NCBI GenBank assembly: GCA_014381545.1
Contig: JACNLL010000037.1
Location: 1 to 51,224 of the forward strand
Direction: 5' to 3'
DNA: 51,224 bases
Source: Candidatus Desulfaltia bathyphila
Lineage (GTDB): Bacteria; Desulfobacterota; Desulfobacteria; Desulfobacterales; ETH-SRB1
Position 1 is the first letter of the stretch, and each line of letters starts with the position of its first letter. Under the pieces are notes generated by a model. The model made no database searches. It was not told the DNA's origin and worked only from the letters and a program-made list of their open reading frames with translations. This document shows positions 8,971 to 18,100 of this stretch, in pieces. The position numbers and the translations under genes were made by a program.

Positions 8971-9657
8971 TTAGTGTTCCAGCTTAAGTCCCCATCCTTC
9001 AAACATGAAAAGAATGGCAAAACCATACCACAACGTGTAACCCACATAGAAGATCAGAGAAAATATAACGATCCCTACTTTATCACCAATTTTCTGGGGC
9101 TCGATTTTATAGTAGTTGTATGAAGTTTCAATGGTCTTCTTTATAACCGATGCAACTGTTTTGGCTTCTTTGAACAGCTTCTGCTTTTTCAAGTCCTTAT
9201 CTGCCGCCTTAAGCGCCTTCCACCAGTTATAAAGAACCTGTCTCTCATTGTATCCATATTTGCCTGAGACCTTTGCCCCATCATTATAATACATCAAATC
9301 GGCATCTACCAGGCAATTTGCAAGGATTTTGCCAAGGTCGCCTGATACATTAAGCTGGGCTCCTGATACATCTGCTGTTGCCCCGCCTTCTGTAAACAGC
9401 ATGGCTGTCTGCTGCGCCTGCTTTTCGTCCGCCATTTTCAGAGACATTGTAACGTTGTTTCCTATGAACTTATCGGTTTCTTCCTTTACCTTGTGGATAT
9501 AGTAGGCCGAGCCTTTTGATATGGAGTTATACAGAAAATCCAGATATTCCAGACCGTTCTTGCCTTTGAAAATAGGTGAAAATATTAGTACCAATACAAC
9601 CACAAAGCCACAGAGCATCGCAAAGCCGCCAAAAAATTCTTTCTTATGCGCAATCAT
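8971..9657 (-). CDS. Hypothetical membrane protein paired with TSUP transporter
   Basis: I do not recognise this 228-residue protein. It has a membrane helix near the N-terminus (about 12-30), a soluble, mostly helical middle of about 160 residues rich in lysine, and a second hydrophobic segment near the C-terminus (about 195-220). Both termini would be on the same side of the membrane with the middle outside. Its start overlaps the stop of the TSUP gene by four bases (TCATGA on the plus strand), a sign of translational coupling. It is therefore a likely partner or accessory subunit of that transporter. Confidence 0.75.
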   Translation of the reverse strand: MIAHKKEFFGGFAMLCGFVVVLVLIFSPIFKGKNGLEYLDFLYNSISKGSAYYIHKVKEETDKFIGNNVTMSLKMADEKQAQQTAMLFTEGGATADVSGAQLNVSGDLGKILANCLVDADLMYYNDGAKVSGKYGYNERQVLYNWWKALKAADKDLKKQKLFKEAKTVASVIKKTIETSYNYYKIEPQKIGDKVGIVIFSLIFYVGYTLWYGFAILFMFEGWGLKLEH

Positions 9658-10946
9658 GATCTCACCTCCTCTCCTTTAAGAACTCTGATATTCTTAAGAA
9701 AGGTTCCGATCACCCAGACCGAAAACGCGCCTATAACAATAAAGAATGCCCAGACTCCGATAGTCTCGAGTGCAGCGCCAAGCCCCGGTGATATCGGAAT
9801 AACATCCATAGCGCCCAACTTGGCCGGCAAAGCAAAAATACGATTTACAAAACCAGCCAAAACTGCCGTTGCGTAAAAGCCGCGGATTGTGATTCCGGGA
9901 ACAACCTTTGTGACCAATGCGCCAATCTGAATACCAACCAGTGAGCCGAGGAGCATACCCATAGCCAAAGTGTAGAAAATAAATCCGTATATGGCGTACT
10001 GGCTTATAGCAGCATAACCGGCGGTGAAGATAATCTGGAAAATGTCGGTTCCAACGGTTGTCATAGAGGAAACACCCAGGACATAGACAAATATGGGAAA
10101 GGTCAAAAAGCCGCCGCCAACACCCATAATACCTGCTGCAAGTCCAACAAGAGCGCCGCTGAGCACTAAAAATACCCATGAAATGCTTCTGCCTCCCGGT
10201 ACAAGATCGAAATCATATTTGACCATAGGAGGTATTTTAAGAGCCTGGAGTTTTTGAGGAAGGCTGCCTAAATCGGCACCTTCGATTTTTCCGCCATGTG
10301 CACCCTCATCTGCTGCACCAGGAGCCTTTCTGGCCTTAAGAAAGTCTGTCAAAGAATAAATACCCAAAAAACCCAGCATAAGTGAATAAACAGTTGTGAT
10401 AAAGGCATCGCTCAAAACAGGGTTGATTTCATAAAGTACGCGGTTAAGAAGTCCGCCGGCCGTGGCGCCTATGATTGCCCCGATCAGAAAGACTATGGCA
10501 AGCGGTACTGAAACGTTTCCTAACTTTCTGTGAATTACGCTTCCCATTATCGCCTTGGCGAAGATGTGAAAAAGGTCGGTACCAACAGCCAGGATGCCTT
10601 TGATCCCTGCGCTCATAAGAGCAGGTGCGATAATGAATCCGCCGCCGGCTCCGATGCAGCCGGTAATCAGGCCGGCACCCATTCCGATAAGGATTGATAC
10701 GATGAAAATGCCGGTGCTGTAAAAAGCCGGGCTGTAAGCCTTTTTGCCTCCAAGCAGTTCGGGAAGGGCTCCGCCGATTTGATCTGCAAAAGCAATACCA
10801 CCCAGTATTACAGGGATGGTAAGTAACCCTAATATAATAAGCCGCTTTTTGTCTCCAAGTATTGTATTAGAAACATCAAGCTCCCATTTTGCATGGGCTC
10901 TTGCGCCCATCATCATAAAACGGCCCAATTGTTTAAAGAAATTCAT
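9654..10946 (-). CDS. TSUP (TauE/SafE) family sulfur-anion exporter
   Basis: The 430-residue protein has about eight or nine membrane helices in two repeats. Each repeat carries the glycine-rich TSUP signature: GLITGCIGAGGGFIIAPALM in the first and GLAAGIMGVGGGFLTFPIFV in the second. A soluble linker of about 60 residues separates them, and an N-terminal extension of about 35 residues precedes the first helix. Members export sulfite, sulfoacetate and similar anions; in a sulfate reducer sulfite or a related anion is plausible but unproven. It is longer than the usual 250-residue TSUP because of the extension and linker. It is co-transcribed with the small membrane protein downstream. Confidence 0.9.
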   Translation of the reverse strand: MNFFKQLGRFMMMGARAHAKWELDVSNTILGDKKRLIILGLLTIPVILGGIAFADQIGGALPELLGGKKAYSPAFYSTGIFIVSILIGMGAGLITGCIGAGGGFIIAPALMSAGIKGILAVGTDLFHIFAKAIMGSVIHRKLGNVSVPLAIVFLIGAIIGATAGGLLNRVLYEINPVLSDAFITTVYSLMLGFLGIYSLTDFLKARKAPGAADEGAHGGKIEGADLGSLPQKLQALKIPPMVKYDFDLVPGGRSISWVFLVLSGALVGLAAGIMGVGGGFLTFPIFVYVLGVSSMTTVGTDIFQIIFTAGYAAISQYAIYGFIFYTLAMGMLLGSLVGIQIGALVTKVVPGITIRGFYATAVLAGFVNRIFALPAKLGAMDVIPISPGLGAALETIGVWAFFIVIGAFSVWVIGTFLKNIRVLKGEEVRS

Positions 10947-11090
10947 AATAATATTTCTCCTTTTCCTCTGGTGTTATAATATGTTCAATGTCAATCAGTT
11001 TACTTCAAAGTTTTAAATACAATGATTCAACTTCCTCCCTTCCTTCTTTATTTTGATAATAATCATTAAAAAATCGCTCAATTATAGGTA

Positions 11091-11360
11091 TTACTCTATT
11101 ATAATTTTGCGTCCCTGTACGATAATAATTTTTGCCGCCTTTTTTTTCAGGTCGTCTTCTAATCCAATGACTTTAAGCGCATCTTCAAGCTTTATCATGC
11201 CGAGAATTTTATCTTTGCTTGTCACGGCAACGCAGTCGAGATCGTTTTTAAGCATGACTTCGATTGCATCTGTAATTTTGTCCTCTACAGAAACAGATTG
11301 TTCAGTAGAAAGATTTTCATCTATTAGGAGAGTGATTTCTTTAACCTTTAGTTTTTCCAT
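11091..11360 (-). CDS. Small single-CBS-like protein
   Basis: This 89-residue protein resembles one CBS motif: VSVEDKITDAIEVMLKNDLDCVAVTSKDKILGMIKLEDALKVIG follows the family pattern of a helix, a strand with hydrophobic residues and a turn (DKILGMIK). CBS motifs usually occur in pairs, so it should work as a dimer or be a truncated form. It lies upstream of the TSUP gene on the same strand, 144 bases away, and may be its nucleotide-sensing regulator (inference). The 322-base gap to the next gene (11361-11682) is AT-rich and shows no gene; it should hold the promoter. Confidence 0.6.
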   Translation of the reverse strand: MEKLKVKEITLLIDENLSTEQSVSVEDKITDAIEVMLKNDLDCVAVTSKDKILGMIKLEDALKVIGLEDDLKKKAAKIIIVQGRKIIIE

Positions 11361-11682
11361 TATATTCCTTTTTTAAAAGGGTCTCCTCTTCTTTTTCTTT
11401 CCCCTTCTTTGTGCCTTAGTGGCTTAACTGTTACAATTTATAAGATAACAGCAATACGGATGCCAAAAAATCAGTCGGCGGGAATAAAATCTTAATTGCT
11501 TGTAATGATTATTAATTGCTTATTAATTTTATTGATTGTGTTTGGATTTTAAACTTTTTGTAAACTATCAGATTACAGTAATTGGTGTATGGGGATGAAG
11601 ATTTGATAAATAGATTATGAAATATCAATGGGTTAGGATGGTGAAATAATTAGATTACATCTGGATAGGGTGAGTAGCTATT

Positions 11683-13074
11683 TTATTTAAATATTTCAGT
11701 GTTAATATTCTCTTCTTTTATGAGCCTGTGGAGATATTGTCTTTGAAGTTCAGCCTGTTCGGCAGCCTTGGAAATATTACCATTGTTTTGTTGAAGGATC
11801 CAGTTAATATATTTGTTATGAAAAGACTTTATAATGATTTCCTTTGCTTCTTTAAATGGAAGTGTATAAATGTTGTGATCAAAAAGAGGGGAAGTATGCG
11901 CTACAGGTTCTTGTGGCAGGATATCTGGGATTTTAATAGTATCGGATCGGCAGAGGATAACTCCGCGCTCAATACAGTTTTCCAGTTCCCTGATATTCCC
12001 TGGCCAGCTTTTAGACATTAGCGCTGATATTGCCTCAGGGGCAATATCACTTATTTTTTTATCGTTTAAGAAATTGAATTTTTTGAGAAAATGGTGTGCT
12101 AAAATCGAAATGTCTTCTTTTCTATCTCTTAAAGGGGGCAGGTGTAAATTAATAACATTAAGCCTGTAATAAAGATCTTCTCGAAATTGTTTTGCTTCAA
12201 TTAGCTTTTTAAGATCCTGGTTGGTGGCAACTACAAAACGGATATCTACTTGTTTTATTGTTAGACCTCCGACTGGCTTGTATTCCCCTTCCTGCAGGAG
12301 CCGAAGCAATTTGGCCTGCATCGCCATATTCAGCTCTCCTATTTCGTCTAAGAAAAGAGTGCCCTGGTCTGCTTCTTGAACAATTCCTCTTTTATCTTTC
12401 CATGCGCCGGTAAAGGAGCCCTTGACGTGACCAAAAAGCTCGCTTTCCATAATTTGTTCAGGCATGGCAGTACAGTTGACCGTTATAAAAGGTTTGTTTT
12501 TACGGTTGCTGTGATAATGAATGGCTTTTGCTACCAGTTCTTTCCCTGTACCACTTTCTCCGCTTATAAGAACCGTAGCTGTTGATTTGGCCACCTGAGC
12601 AATCATTTTTGTAATTGACATAATAGAGGGGCTTGAACCGATAATTGGAGGAAATCCTTTTTTTTGTTTAAGGGAATTTCTAAGAGTTATATTTTCCTGG
12701 GTGAGCTTTTGCCATTCCATGGCCTTGTCAATTGTCATAAGTATCCGTTCTTTACGGAACGGCTTGGATATATAGTCAAAAGCGCCTTTTCTGATTGCTT
12801 CTATTGCAGTTTCAATAGTGGCATATGCTGTCATAATTACCACAATTGCATAGGGTTGAATATTTTTTACCCTGTCAAGGATAGCCATCCCATCCATCTT
12901 TGGCATTTTTAAATCAGTTATTATGATATTAAATTGATGTTTTCTCAGCAGTTCTACTACCTTCAAAGGATCGTATTCTGTTTCAACAATATGGTTGGTT
13001 TTTTCTTCAATTATTCTTTTTAAAAGAACAAGCATATCCTTTTCATCGTCAACTATTAAAATCCTTTCATCCAT
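11683..13074 (-). CDS. Sigma-54-dependent NtrC-type response regulator
   Basis: The 463-residue protein has a receiver (phospho-acceptor D54 in IIITDLKMPKMDG, switch residues T82 and K104), a AAA+ domain and a Fis-type helix-turn-helix near the C-terminus (NNGNISKAAEQAELQRQYLHR). Walker A is GESGTGKE (172-179) and Walker B is LFLDEIGE. The sigma-54 loop reads GSFTGA (219-224) instead of GAFTGA, a variant found in functional activators. It is transcribed after the PAS histidine kinase at 13244-14569, its likely partner. The 169-base gap between the two holds a palindromic repeat. Confidence 0.94.
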   Translation of the reverse strand: MDERILIVDDEKDMLVLLKRIIEEKTNHIVETEYDPLKVVELLRKHQFNIIITDLKMPKMDGMAILDRVKNIQPYAIVVIMTAYATIETAIEAIRKGAFDYISKPFRKERILMTIDKAMEWQKLTQENITLRNSLKQKKGFPPIIGSSPSIMSITKMIAQVAKSTATVLISGESGTGKELVAKAIHYHSNRKNKPFITVNCTAMPEQIMESELFGHVKGSFTGAWKDKRGIVQEADQGTLFLDEIGELNMAMQAKLLRLLQEGEYKPVGGLTIKQVDIRFVVATNQDLKKLIEAKQFREDLYYRLNVINLHLPPLRDRKEDISILAHHFLKKFNFLNDKKISDIAPEAISALMSKSWPGNIRELENCIERGVILCRSDTIKIPDILPQEPVAHTSPLFDHNIYTLPFKEAKEIIIKSFHNKYINWILQQNNGNISKAAEQAELQRQYLHRLIKEENINTEIFK

Positions 13075-13085
13075 AATTGATAACC

Positions 13086-13235
13086 TCGTAAAAAGTCACA
13101 AATTTAACTATAGATGGCTAAGTAAAAAGGTTCATATACAAGGCGTAGTAGTTTTTCAGGGCCGAAGGCATACCTATAGTATGTCGAGGATCTGAAAAAA
13201 TACTACAACGCAGTAGATGGGACTTTTTACGACGC
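13086..13235. repeat. Palindromic repeat with GTAAAAAGTC termini
   Basis: Inverted ends CGTAAAAAGTC (13087-13097) and GACTTTTTACG (13221-13231) frame a nested imperfect palindrome. Inside, GCGTAGTAGTTTTTCAG (from about 13143) pairs with CTGAAAAAATACTACAACGC (about 13192-13211), and CATAC/GTATG lies near the centre. The element sits between the histidine kinase gene and its regulator, so it would be transcribed as a long hairpin and may limit read-through. The ends are shared with the elements at 18101 and 29228 although the interior differs. Confidence 0.7.
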
Positions 13236-13243
13236 CATCATAA

Positions 13244-14569
13244 TTAGTCCTGTTTAATCCTGAGTGTAATGGTAAAAGTTGTTCCTTTTGGATTGCTGCC
13301 GGAATTGGCTGTATTGCTTTCACAGGTAATAGCCCCCTCGTACTTAGTTATAATGCCATGACTTACAGATAGGCCTAAACCCGTGCCTTCCCCTTTGCTC
13401 TTTGTTGTAAAAAATGGATCAAAAATTTTATCCATATATTCAGGCAAAATACCATGTCCATTATCGCGGACAATAACAACTACCTTTTCATTATTTGCAT
13501 CAAGGGCTGAACTTATCCACAATATACCTCCATTTTTCATTGAGGCTGCGGCATTATTGATCAGGTTCAGTATTACCTGCTGCATCTGTCGCAAATCGCC
13601 TTTAACTTCAGGAAGATCAGGGGCCAGATTTAATCGAAGTTCAATATCATTCATGTCCAATGAGTGTTTAACCACATCCATGATATTTCTGATAGCTTCG
13701 TTGATATCACAGTATTCGTAAAGGCCCTCCCCGTGACGGGCAAATCTCAGCAGGTTTTCCACTACTGCCTTACAATGAAGGCTGTGGCGTTCAATGGTTT
13801 TCAGGTCTTGATAAAGTCGGCTGTTTTTTTCGCATTTTTCCAGGAGAAGATCGGCAAAACCCAGGATAATAGCGAGCGGATTATTAATCTCGTGTGCAAC
13901 CCCTGCAGCTAAGGTTCCCATTGAAGCAAGTTTTTCAGTATTAACCAACTGGTTTTCTAATTTCTTACTCTCAGTTATATCTTTTGCAATGCAAAGAACA
14001 GATCGCACATTTCCTTTTTCATCTTTGTGCGGCATAAAATTAGCGTTAAGCAAAACCTGATGCTCCCCTGTTGTTACCATAAAGTCATCACGGACACTTT
14101 TCCCAACCTGAAAAACATGTTTAATAATGTCTATCTGTTTTTCGGCAACTTTTTTTGAAAAAAGGTTTGACAGAGGCTGACCAATAAATTGGGAAGGAGT
14201 GCCCCCGAAAAAAGCAGCAGTAAAGCTGTTTAATGATCGGAAACGGCCTGAGCCATCAACTGTAAATATAAAATCTTCTGCACTTTCCACCAGGCTCCTG
14301 TATCTCTCTTCATATCGCTTGAGTTTTTTGAACTGGGCTGAAATCTGATTTTGAAGGATGCGGAAACGCCATTGATCATAAAATAAGGCCCCGGCCATTC
14401 CTGTTAGAAGAGCAAAAATACCCGCTCCTTGAATCCAGAACAGGCTGTTAGCACCGACATGGGTTTTTTGAATGCTCATCATAAGCGTTAAGATAAAACA
14501 CAAAAAAGCTATAAACCAGGAAATAATTAAGGCGGCTTTGTTGAGCTTGAGTTTGTTTTCTAAATCCAT
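13244..14569 (-). CDS. PAS-domain sensor histidine kinase
   Basis: The 441-residue protein has two membrane helices (about 12-32 and 42-64), a short coiled linker and one PAS domain (about 86-200, with [14 protein letters not shown]). The kinase core follows, with phospho-acceptor H226 ([14 protein letters not shown]), N box ([11 protein letters not shown]), G1 ([10 protein letters not shown]) and G2 ([14 protein letters not shown]). There is almost no extracytoplasmic loop, so the signal is probably sensed in the membrane or by the PAS domain in the cytoplasm. The NtrC-type regulator downstream is its expected partner. Confidence 0.92.
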   Translation of the reverse strand: MDLENKLKLNKAALIISWFIAFLCFILTLMMSIQKTHVGANSLFWIQGAGIFALLTGMAGALFYDQWRFRILQNQISAQFKKLKRYEERYRSLVESAEDFIFTVDGSGRFRSLNSFTAAFFGGTPSQFIGQPLSNLFSKKVAEKQIDIIKHVFQVGKSVRDDFMVTTGEHQVLLNANFMPHKDEKGNVRSVLCIAKDITESKKLENQLVNTEKLASMGTLAAGVAHEINNPLAIILGFADLLLEKCEKNSRLYQDLKTIERHSLHCKAVVENLLRFARHGEGLYEYCDINEAIRNIMDVVKHSLDMNDIELRLNLAPDLPEVKGDLRQMQQVILNLINNAAASMKNGGILWISSALDANNEKVVVIVRDNGHGILPEYMDKIFDPFFTTKSKGEGTGLGLSVSHGIITKYEGAITCESNTANSGSNPKGTTFTITLRIKQD

Positions 14570-14580
14570 TTGTAACTACT

Positions 14581-14680
14581 TAGGTTCACAGTTCACGGTT
14601 GCGAGATATTTTTAAACTGCAACAGCGAGCGCAGTCCCCGTAGCTTGCTGCAGGATTCTTCAATTATAATTGAAAAATCT
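14581..14680. repeat. Fragments of intergenic palindromic repeats
   Basis: The gap 14570-14866 has no convincing gene. It begins with GGTTCACAGTTCACGGTT (14583-14600), which matches part of the repeat at 23443-23520 with one difference. A segment around 14636-14665 (CCCCGTAGCTTGCTGCAGGATTCTTCAATT, broken here into CCCCGTAGCTTGCTGCAGG and ATTCTTCAATT) can form a small hairpin. Nothing further is recognised in 14680-14866. Confidence 0.4.
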
Positions 14681-14866
14681 TAAAATGTAGGCGGAGATTC
14701 GGATTTCATTTTTCCACTGTTGAGGCTTCTTTCGGCCAAAAATCGCAGGAGAATTACCTGTGCTTCAGTTTTAACAGGGGCGGAGCTGATCCCGTCCGTA
14801 AGGCAAGAAGGGCTGACTTAATTAAAATCTTTATAATCCTACTAACTCTTTTGAAAATAATCCATA

Positions 14867-15544
14867 TTAATAGATCTCTCTTATGTTTTCATCGTGGTCC
14901 ACCATGTAAAGAAGGGTCGCCTTTGCTTTTAAAGCTTCAATAAGTTGAGGAAGTTTTGACCGCTCAACGCCATACATGCGAATGTAAACATTGTGATACC
15001 CTTCAGGCACTCGTTCATAAGAGCTTAAAATACTTACTATGCGGCCGTCATATCCCCGGATTATATCGGCAACAGCCTTGATAGAACCGGGTCGATTTTT
15101 TAATTGAAATGCAAACTGAATTCCTTTTTCCCCGACACCTGTAAGCGTGATAATTACTCTGAACAGGTCTGTTTGGGTAATGGTACCCACGATTTTACCA
15201 TCATGATCAACCACAGGAACACCGGATATTTTATTATGTAGCAACACCTCTGCTGTCTCTTCCACGGTATAATCAAAAGGAACCGTAATGAGCCTGTCAC
15301 TCATGATTTCATTAACCTTAATTTTAGAAATAATATAAAGGAGTTCATGAACCTCCAGAGTTGTGGCATCAGAGGCTGAGGCCCTTTTTATATCCCTGTC
15401 TGTAATGACACCGACGAGCTTGCCTTTTTTAGTAACCGGCAGCATACGAATTTTATGCTGTTTCAACAGCTTCATAGCAGCTTGGATAGAATCGTCAGAT
15501 TCAATAGTTACAACTACTTTGCTCATCCAGTTTTTGACCAACAT
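14867..15544 (-). CDS. CBS-pair protein with C-terminal ACT domain (AcuB-like)
   Basis: The 225-residue protein has two CBS motifs, about 1-60 (MSKVVVTIESDDS, GKLVGVITDRDIKRA) and 75-135 (MSDRLITVPFDYTVEE, GKIVGTITQTDLFRV). A C-terminal ACT-type domain follows (about 140-215, with FQLKNRPGSIKAVADIIRGY). CBS pairs bind adenine nucleotides and ACT domains bind amino acids, so this is a sensor or regulator. The protein family resembles AcuB-like proteins. The start is supported by AAGGAGG about eight bases upstream. The downstream fragment at 16099-16205 is related to its first CBS motif. Confidence 0.85.
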   Translation of the reverse strand: MLVKNWMSKVVVTIESDDSIQAAMKLLKQHKIRMLPVTKKGKLVGVITDRDIKRASASDATTLEVHELLYIISKIKVNEIMSDRLITVPFDYTVEETAEVLLHNKISGVPVVDHDGKIVGTITQTDLFRVIITLTGVGEKGIQFAFQLKNRPGSIKAVADIIRGYDGRIVSILSSYERVPEGYHNVYIRMYGVERSKLPQLIEALKAKATLLYMVDHDENIREIY

Positions 15545-15619
15545 GATTATATACCTCCTTTACACGTGCAAGTCCCGGTGTTTTTATAAAATGCGTATCT
15601 GCCTTTTTCCTGCTTCAGA

Positions 15620-16072
15620 TCAGGAAGTCTTATAAGGATTTACAAGAAGAACCGGCACGGGAGAGGCTTTTGACACCCTTTCCGCCACAGAGCCGAAAAC
15701 CACCTTTTTCAGCCCCTTCCTGCCATGAGTTCCCAGGATAAGCAAATCAATACCCTTAGATACTGTATATTTTAAAATTTCTTCCGAGATATCTCCTGCC
15801 ACCACTTCCGATCTGGCCTCCGGAAAATCGGAAAAATATTCTTCCGTAAATTCTTTAAGGCGTTTCTTCGCTCCTTCCACTATTTCATCTTCAAACTTGC
15901 TTATAGAAGGGTGAGGAACATAAATGCCGGAGAAATATTCAAAAACACGGGCCACAAATAAAAGATGAACTTCCGATCCAAATTTCCGGGCCATAAGCGT
16001 TACATAAGGAACAAGTTTTGGAGATGCTTCTGAAAGATCAAGGGGAAATAAAATTTTATTAAATTCCTTCAT
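15620..16072 (-). CDS. Universal stress protein (UspA family, ATP-binding type)
   Basis: The 150-residue protein has the full UspA pattern: NKILFPLDLSE at the N-terminus, the central LILGTHGRKGLKKVVFGSVAE and the final strand VPVLLVNPY. The middle segment fits the nucleotide-binding signature G-x2-G-x9-G-S, unlike the USP at 2189. A strong AAGGAGG site precedes the ATG. It lies 75 bases upstream of the CBS-ACT gene on the same strand, so both nucleotide sensors are likely made together. Confidence 0.92.
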   Translation of the reverse strand: MKEFNKILFPLDLSEASPKLVPYVTLMARKFGSEVHLLFVARVFEYFSGIYVPHPSISKFEDEIVEGAKKRLKEFTEEYFSDFPEARSEVVAGDISEEILKYTVSKGIDLLILGTHGRKGLKKVVFGSVAERVSKASPVPVLLVNPYKTS

Positions 16073-16098
16073 ATCAAACCTCCTTGTAGCTTAATTTT

Positions 16099-16205
16099 TT
16101 AATTTTGGTTGTTATCTTTAGTAAACAATCCTTTTTCTTTTGAGGCGGATGCTTTTTTTATATCCCTGTCAGAGACAACTCCAACAAGCTTACCCTTTTC
16201 CATCT
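16099..16205 (-). pseudogene. Remnant of a CBS-domain gene
   Basis: About 35 codons on the minus strand encode KGKLVGVVSDRDIKKASAS, closely matching KGKLVGVITDRDIKRASAS of the CBS-ACT protein at 14867. The open frame runs upstream to 16341 (80 residues), but that part has no CBS features and the second CBS motif and ACT domain are absent. It looks like debris from a duplication of the neighbouring gene, cut off at both ends. Confidence 0.6.
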
Positions 16206-16410
16206 GTTTTCGCCCTATTTCTCTGCCTATGAGTTGCTCTCGGACAGAGGCAGAAAAAAATAAATATTTATAAATTATTTTATAAAATAGCCAGTTAAAA
16301 GTCAACGGCTTTATCACCCAAGACAAACGAGCTGTTGCCAAAATGCATATTTGTGCTAATTTTTCGGCAGAAACCGCAACAGGCCTTTTGGGGCTCCTGA
16401 AGACTCCGGA

Positions 16411-16614
16411 TTAAGACAGGTCTTCTTCAACAGATGTTTTGAGTTTGATATTGTATTTTTCAATCTTTGAATGCAAGGTAGGCTTGGAAATGCCCAGGAG
16501 TTTTGCTGCACGGGAACGATTGCCGCCGGCAATAGCAATACAAACAAGAGCAATTAAAATCGCGTAAATCCGTATGCTCAGTCCGATTCGGTTAAACATA
16601 TCCGATATCCTCAA
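16411..16614 (-). pseudogene. Remnant of an NtrC-type regulator: Fis-type HTH only
   Basis: The 67-residue frame ends with a clear Fis-type helix-turn-helix: GGNRSRAAKLLGISKPTLHSK followed by IEKYNI. That is the C-terminal end of sigma-54 activators such as those at 7534 and 11683. The receiver and AAA+ domains are missing, and the first 28 residues are hydrophobic and unlike the family. It is most likely the tail of a deleted activator. A small stand-alone DNA-binding protein is less likely. Confidence 0.6.
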
Positions 16615-16616
16615 TT

Positions 16617-18038
16617 TCAGGAATGAATGGCTATCGTGGGATAAAGGCCCTCAAGCGGTCCGCGTGGATATGGCTGTATAATATTAAAGGAGATATTCCG
16701 CTCCATCTGGGCATGTCCTTTGTTTTTCCTGCCGTCAAAATATGCGCCGTTTGCCGCCAGTATATGTTCAATCCGATCCTGGAAGGCGTTGACAAAGGCT
16801 GATCCACTGCCCTTGAAATGCATTAAACCACGAGTTAATTCTCCATTAATCATAGAAAGCTCGACAAGGGATATGCTGTGTTTTTTCAGGTCCTTTTGCT
16901 TCTTGATCAAACCCCATACAAGATGGCCGGGAGGAATATTCAGGGGTTCTTGCAGATCGATTATTGTGTGAGGCATTATAATGGTTTCTTTGCCGACAGT
17001 CAAAGGATAATCAGCCCTTCCCTGCAGAAATGAATTAAAACCGACAAATACTTTGTTCCCAAGCCGCGCATGAATAATTTTAGCGCCATGAGCGGTTACA
17101 TTGCTCCCTGCAAGGCGGGAATTAATAATATAACAGTTTTCCTGAGCATTGGCTCCCTTCCCGAGCCAGGCATTTTCAAGATATGCTCTCTGGGCCACAA
17201 GAACATTTTCGCCGATATGGGTCTCTCCTTTTATGACAGCATATCTATTAACTGAGGCGCTGTCAGGAATCTTGTCTGAAGTCTTGAGATAAACAACATC
17301 GAATAGATTCTGAAAATCCTTTTTCCGGTTTTCTATAAAGTCAATAAAAATGCCCCGTGGCCTTTTGCCCGGTTCAGAGGAAATATAATTGTCAAGAGCC
17401 TTGGAAGAAAAACGATAACTAAAATCAAACATATCTCCATTGCTGACACGGATCTGTCCAGGCTTAATCAGTTTATTAGACACCTCTCCTGCCTGTAAAT
17501 AAGCATAAGCTCCGACAACGCAATTATGAAGAGATGTTAAATCAATGGTGCTAAATGGGCCTAAAAAAGACCCCTCAACCGGAGAACCATGAATGTTCGC
17601 ATAATGCATGGATACTGTGCTCAATATTAAAAATTCTTCAAGATTGTCCGGATTGTGAGAAAAATTATGAACCAGGGTTTTGATTAAAAAACTGCCTTTA
17701 ATTCTAATCACTTCATCGTCATACATCACAATATCTGATCCCTGGTGATGAAATATATCTCCCTTAGCCTTTAGTTCGTCCCCCCTGATGTCGCTTTTAT
17801 ACAGGATTGAGTTTTCGACTGAGCATTTGCCAAGAAAATAGCTTCCTGCAAGGTTGGAGTGTCTGAAATAAAACCCAGGTGGATGAAATGATGTAATTCC
17901 GTAAAAAGCATAAAATTTGTTCAGTTTATCCAAAGGAATACATTTTCGAATATGCAAATCCGCATCAAATCCGTGTTTAAGCAGAATAGTATTTATACGG
18001 CTTGCAATCTGCCTAATGAGTTTCTCCAGATGTTTCAT
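16617..18038 (-). CDS. Left-handed beta-helix (hexapeptide-repeat) protein
   Basis: The 473-residue protein contains hexapeptide-repeat stretches typical of left-handed beta-helices, especially about 270-375 (GETHIGENVLVAQRAYLENA, GKGANAQENCYIINSRLAG, GNKVFVGFNSFLQGRA). An earlier set lies about 60-200 (GSYFLGKCSVENSILYKSDI). Members include acyl- and sugar-nucleotide transferases; no active-site histidine can be assigned with confidence. The whole resembles conserved uncharacterised transferase-like proteins of anaerobes. It ends three bases upstream of the HTH fragment, with a repeat element (18101-18303) on its 5' side. Confidence 0.65.
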   Translation of the reverse strand: MKHLEKLIRQIASRINTILLKHGFDADLHIRKCIPLDKLNKFYAFYGITSFHPPGFYFRHSNLAGSYFLGKCSVENSILYKSDIRGDELKAKGDIFHHQGSDIVMYDDEVIRIKGSFLIKTLVHNFSHNPDNLEEFLILSTVSMHYANIHGSPVEGSFLGPFSTIDLTSLHNCVVGAYAYLQAGEVSNKLIKPGQIRVSNGDMFDFSYRFSSKALDNYISSEPGKRPRGIFIDFIENRKKDFQNLFDVVYLKTSDKIPDSASVNRYAVIKGETHIGENVLVAQRAYLENAWLGKGANAQENCYIINSRLAGSNVTAHGAKIIHARLGNKVFVGFNSFLQGRADYPLTVGKETIIMPHTIIDLQEPLNIPPGHLVWGLIKKQKDLKKHSISLVELSMINGELTRGLMHFKGSGSAFVNAFQDRIEHILAANGAYFDGRKNKGHAQMERNISFNIIQPYPRGPLEGLYPTIAIHS

Positions 18039-18100
18039 ATTAACACTATATTATCCTTTTAGTAGCGAATCAGACCAGGCATTGATTGCATCAATCAACC

